The notes under the pieces were generated by a model that ran no database searches, was not told the DNA's origin, and was given only the letters and a program-made list of their open reading frames with translations. Shown in pieces: positions 60,155-64,000 of a stretch of DNA of 64,000 bases. The position numbers were made by a program, and so were the translations under genes. The stretch is from Antitrichia curtipendula (Eukaryota; Streptophyta; Bryopsida; Hypnales; Leucodontaceae): the NCBI GenBank assembly GCA_951230915.1, contig OX579638.1, positions 4,544,696-4,608,695 on the forward strand. The letters run 5' to 3'. The stretch's first letter is position 1. The number at the start of each line of letters is the position of its first letter.

Positions 60155-60404
60155 TGGACATTATTTTAATGTACATCAAGTGTTCTACTCTCTTTCTCTC
60201 CAAATCTTTGTCTTTGGGATCTATTGGCTTTTTGGAAGGTGTGCTAGGTGACTTTGTCAAGATGGACCGTAGCTTATCATTTTTTGCAATTCGTGTAACC
60301 ATATACTTGTACAAATGAAAGTTTGAAGATCCAATAAGTTTGGTCTCATCTAGAACAAAGTTGTCTTTCAACATAATTGTAAGTGATACAGAAATGAGAA
60401 ACAA
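60155..60404 (-). pseudogene. Old copia gag N-terminal remnant
   Basis: The minus strand reads DNFVLDETKLIGSSNFHLYK and YMVTRIAKNDKLR, typical of the start of a copia Gag. After ~80 residues the frame meets the young element. Across that insert the old sequence resumes in the integrase C-terminus. The intervening gag-protease-integrase core was therefore probably deleted before the young element arrived. Confidence 0.65.
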
Positions 60405-60476
60405 CTACTTCTTTAAAAAAAACGTAACTAACACAAATACACTAGCTAACAACAAAGAAAGCTCAGAAGATCGTAA

Positions 60477-60488
60477 GCTCTGATATCA
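60477..60488 (-). promoter_or_regulatory. Primer-binding site of the old copia element
   Basis: TGATATCAGAGC on the minus strand directly follows the 5' LTR; one mismatch to the standard plant copia PBS. Confidence 0.75.
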
Positions 60489-60657
60489 TGTGCAAATACA
60501 TTGATATTGACAATAGAAGATACACGCTTATATAGTGGTGACTAAATAATGTAAACTTAAATTAAGATAGTGATGAGTACAAATATATATACACAAAAAT
60601 TCAATCAATGAGAATGAATAGGGCGAGGTGAATGAACGGATACATTAGTCAACAACA
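60489..60657 (-). repeat. 5' LTR of the old copia element
   Basis: 169 bp, homologous to 51,410-51,615. Confidence 0.85.
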
Positions 60658-63600
60658 TCAATTCTGTATTTTTGAAAAATAAAAGTGAACGGATTGGCTC
60701 TTGGTAGAAATGTTGTTCTTCAGTTGAAAAGCTTGCTACTTACTCACTTTATATTTATAAGTCCTAGTTTCCATCTGAACAAGAACAATTGAGAGCCCAT
60801 CAAATAATTGCTCAACAAACAAACAAGGTGTCCAACAAGCTTTGGAAGATAAACTTGAAAGCCACTTTAGAAGATTTGGAAAAAATTGTTGTAGATGATG
60901 AACCATAGTCAGTAGCACTCAAGTATAGATGCTTACTAGGTTAGTGGTTGATGCTTTCTATAACTTGTTTCATAGTATTGGTTACATTTTCATTCAACTA
61001 TTCATGTACATACTGAAATTCCGTAATTTAACAGTTTTTGAGTGATTGCATCTTGTTCATAGGTGATTAGAAAGTATTTGGCAGTGACATTTTTTTGTAG
61101 TCGAATTTCAATTTATTTGTTTTTGAGTGTATGTGCAATGATAAGGTTGTCTTTTCATACTAATCTAATTTGACAATATCAAAATGTTTTTGGTCCGTTG
61201 ATCAAATTGGGTCTGATTATGATAAAGTAATGCCAATGAGTTATGTATTATTAAACATTTTTTTTCCATAGAACGTAATGTTGTATAATAATTTATTTAA
61301 ATCATAGTGTTTGTAGAAATTCTGGTATTGTGCACATTAGTGTTTGTATTTATTGACCATTTACAAATGTACATTTCTGAAGGTTACATATACAATTGTG
61401 AAATTGTAATTTCTATGAATCTTGTACTTAGATGTATATTGATTGCACCAAAAATTGTAATGATTATGAGGTTTTTGTAATTTGAAACACGCACAAGTGT
61501 AATATAAAAAACAACTTTACACTTGCAATAGTGCAATAATATAGATAGTGAACAAATTAATTTTAAAGCATGCATTTCTTAGTATTGAAAGAAGGTTGTT
61601 GCTACACAATAAATATACATAATTCCAAATCTGATGTATTTTTTCAATACCAACTAATAAACAACTTTTAATTATAAAATTATACTGCAACATAGCAGTA
61701 TAACAATATTAATAATATATAACAATATTAATTTGGCACTACATTAGTATAGCATGCAATAATGTCTTCATTTATATTGCAACAATATTAATTTAAAGTT
61801 GGATTAAAGTTGGACAGTTAAAATATCGGCACAATATTATATTTATATATATATATATATATAACAACAATATTATTTGAGTCACTATTCTTTCCTGATG
61901 ATTTACTTGTTGTTTCGATGAAAGTCATCCTAATTTGTGGAGATACTTTATCAAATTTTTGTTCGATCTAACAATTGGATTTGGTGTTACTAGAGTACAT
62001 TTTTTTCTAAAATTACAAATGTGGAAGTATGTCAAGTAGTTGACTAAGTCAAAATTGCATTGATTCTAGTACAAATTTGTACTTGCAAAAATGACGTCAT
62101 AGATGTAAAGAACACAAAAATACCAAAAAATCACCATGCCAAGAAAACCTCTTTTCAAATCCATTCCAACAAGTTTTACTCCAAAAATGATAATATTTTG
62201 CTTGTAATTGAATTTTGAAGGAATTTTAAATTTTCCTTTCAAAATTCATAAGAAAATATTGGTAATAGCATTGATGAATCTAATTGTACAAATGGAATCT
62301 AAATTCAAAACCTACAAAAATCATTTGTATATCATTTCCAAAATATTCTTTCAAATAATATTTTATAGTGATTTTTTTCAAATCGTCAATTCTAGGAAAG
62401 ACTCATGACATTTAGGGATTCACCTCTAAGTATAAATGTCCAAGGCACTGCTACCACCACACCTTGGTATCAACAAAATTTTGGGGTTAAAACAGATCTT
62501 ATCAAAATATCATTTTTAATAATATCTGAAGGTAAATATCCTTTAAATTATATTCTTACCACTTGATTACAAAAAAGAATGATAATGATTTTTCTACTAA
62601 AAATTTTGTGCAAAGTTGTCCACTACAAATTTTGAGTTTTTAGTGTTTAATCTTTAGAAGGACTCAACCCTCAATGACTAATACTATCACCAAAATACTT
62701 GGATTATTGAACCAATAGGTGCATTCTTTGTTTCTACAATGAATAGTAAAGTCATCCATCAGACCTTTTGGGTCTGCAATATCCTTACAGGGTTAAGGGC
62801 TCTTAGATATGAGCTTCAAATACAATGAATTGTAGATGGAAATCACATTTCAAGTCCATTTTTTAAAATTGTAGAATAGATTTTGAAAAGCCATAAATTA
62901 ATCACAATCATACATCTATTTCTTTGAACCTTGTATTTTTTCATGACCTCAATTTAAAATTTAGTATGTAAAAAAAGACTAAAAGACTTTCATTTGTTTT
63001 CAAAAAACTTATTCCCTTATGATGAATCACTTTAATCTTCCATACATGATATTGTTGAGTTTATTCTTGGGGGTCACTAGGTATTAGTCTTAGAAGTATA
63101 TATAAATCCGAAGATAGGATCTTGTGAAAAGAGTCAAGCAAAAAAATTCTAAATTTTTTACTTTTAATATAAGGTAAGCTTATGTAGTAAGCAAATTTGG
63201 AAATCATAACTAACATAGGATGTAGGTATCATACTTAATCCTTTGTAACCTTGGTCACATTTATATGAAAAAATGTCCATGTTGTTGGTGCTTTTGGATC
63301 ATTGCAAGAAAGGCCAATCTTATTTACCGTCACAATAAGAGTGACTTTGTTGTCATCCTCTATAACTTTTGAAGCATAAACCTCATGAACTTGAAATTTT
63401 TATTGGAAATGTTTAACTTGATAATAATAAAATCCTTTATTTTTTAGAAATAAAAAAAAATCATTTTGTATTTAAAAATCATTTTTGTTTATTTGTCATA
63501 CTATGAGGTTTAGGGGTTTTTACTACGTTAGGAGTCCCCAAATTTAATGATGTAGAACTGAAATTTCATGGTCTATTTTCATATTAGAAAAGCATATTCC

Positions 63601-64000
63601 TACCAAAAGAAATCTAAAAATATATTATTTTTGTCTTCCACATGAATGCAAACAATATTCTCATTGCGCACAATTTCTAAATCATCTAAGGTTCTAAGAT
63701 CAATCTTTTGGTGAAATCTCATCACTATCTCTTCTCAAATGAAAAAATTTTAGTTTAAAAAAAATTGCTTTTCATATTTTTTACAAATTAAAATGTGAAA
63801 CTATAGTGAAAGTACCTATTTTTGTGAAATTTTGCACTTTTCTAGTTCTCCTACTTAGAGAATTTTTCTATGCTTTTCCTTCCTAGGTACCTTCTTCTTA
63901 AAGGTGAATACATTAAACATTTTTTTACATTTAAATTTTTTTTTTTCTAATTATAAAGTATTCCTGGAAAAAAAATGAGTACTATGCAAAATACTACAAA
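60658..64000. other. AT-rich DNA, no gene recognised
   Basis: It contains a (TA)n microsatellite at ~61,843-61,862 and a right-end-like R1 motif (CATTTAGGGATTCA) near 62,409. A family-X-like terminus lies at ~63,304. A short coding-like stretch (60,778-60,909, [20 protein letters not shown]...) has no family match or splice context. Confidence 0.4.

Larger units (their letters stand above)
51410..60657 (-). mobile_element. Old, internally deleted Ty1/copia element, minus strand
   Basis: Two diverged LTRs (51,410-51,615, 206 bp; 60,489-60,657, 169 bp) begin TGTGCAAATACATTGATATT and end GTCAACAACA on the plus strand. On the element strand they run TGTTGTTG...TGCACA. Next to the right LTR is a primer site, TGATATCAGAGC, one base from the plant initiator-Met PBS. 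A purine tract (ATGGGAGAG on the element strand) adjoins the left LTR. Flanking pentamers TTAAT and TCAAT differ by one base. About 3.2 kb of its own interior remains; most of gag, protease and integrase is gone. The young copia element sits inside it. Confidence 0.85.

Noticed and set aside
1..64000. CRISPR array, bacterial operon or prokaryotic mobile element
   Set aside because: All supported genes have spliceosomal introns and plant families; no array of short identical repeats with unique spacers exists in the window.

Overview
The window reads as nuclear DNA of a land plant. It holds a NAC transcription factor, a plant-type annexin and a nine-exon ribosomal protein L5 gene, all with canonical GT/AG introns, plus Ty1/copia, CACTA and Stowaway-like elements. 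A complete enkurin gene (an axonemal microtubule-inner protein) suggests a lineage with flagellated sperm: bryophyte, lycophyte, fern, cycad or Ginkgo. I cannot name the species. About one fifth of the window is covered by intact host genes including introns; most of the rest is AT-rich repeat or decayed sequence.

Layout. 1-9 kb: a ~270-bp tandem array, two foldback repeats, local duplications and a TTAA-flanked element. 9.36-12.04 kb (+): enkurin, 7 exons. 12.3-13.8 kb: a non-autonomous CACTA element. 13.8-14.2 kb (-) and 16.2-21.8 kb (+): decayed protein-coding DNA with many TAG codons where CAG is expected; one part is an FCP1/NIF-type phosphatase domain. 23.7-26.3 kb: a cluster of small DNA transposons (dispersed repeat, Stowaway-like, TA-flanked MITE, TTAA-flanked long-TIR element). 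28.17-32.89 kb (+): annexin, 6 exons, with a MITE in intron 5. 34.31-36.43 kb (-): NAC factor, 3 exons. 39.6-42.2 kb: two elements with 5-bp target duplications and two dispersed repeats. 44.13-47.03 kb (-): RPL5. 47.2-50.2 kb: foldback, TA- and TTAA-flanked elements, some nested. 51.41-60.66 kb: an old minus-strand copia element interrupted by a young plus-strand copia element (54,486-60,149; 183-bp LTRs differing at three sites). 60.7-64 kb: AT-rich, no gene recognised.

The four host genes are unrelated in function (axoneme, membrane/calcium, transcription, ribosome) and form no cluster. The most unusual item is an antisense ORF between pol and the 3' LTR of the young copia element. It predicts a membrane segment followed by a domain closely resembling the RNase H1 N-terminal RNA:DNA-hybrid-binding domain. 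All exon models were built by eye from splice sites, reading phase and family similarity. No search or transcript data were available.
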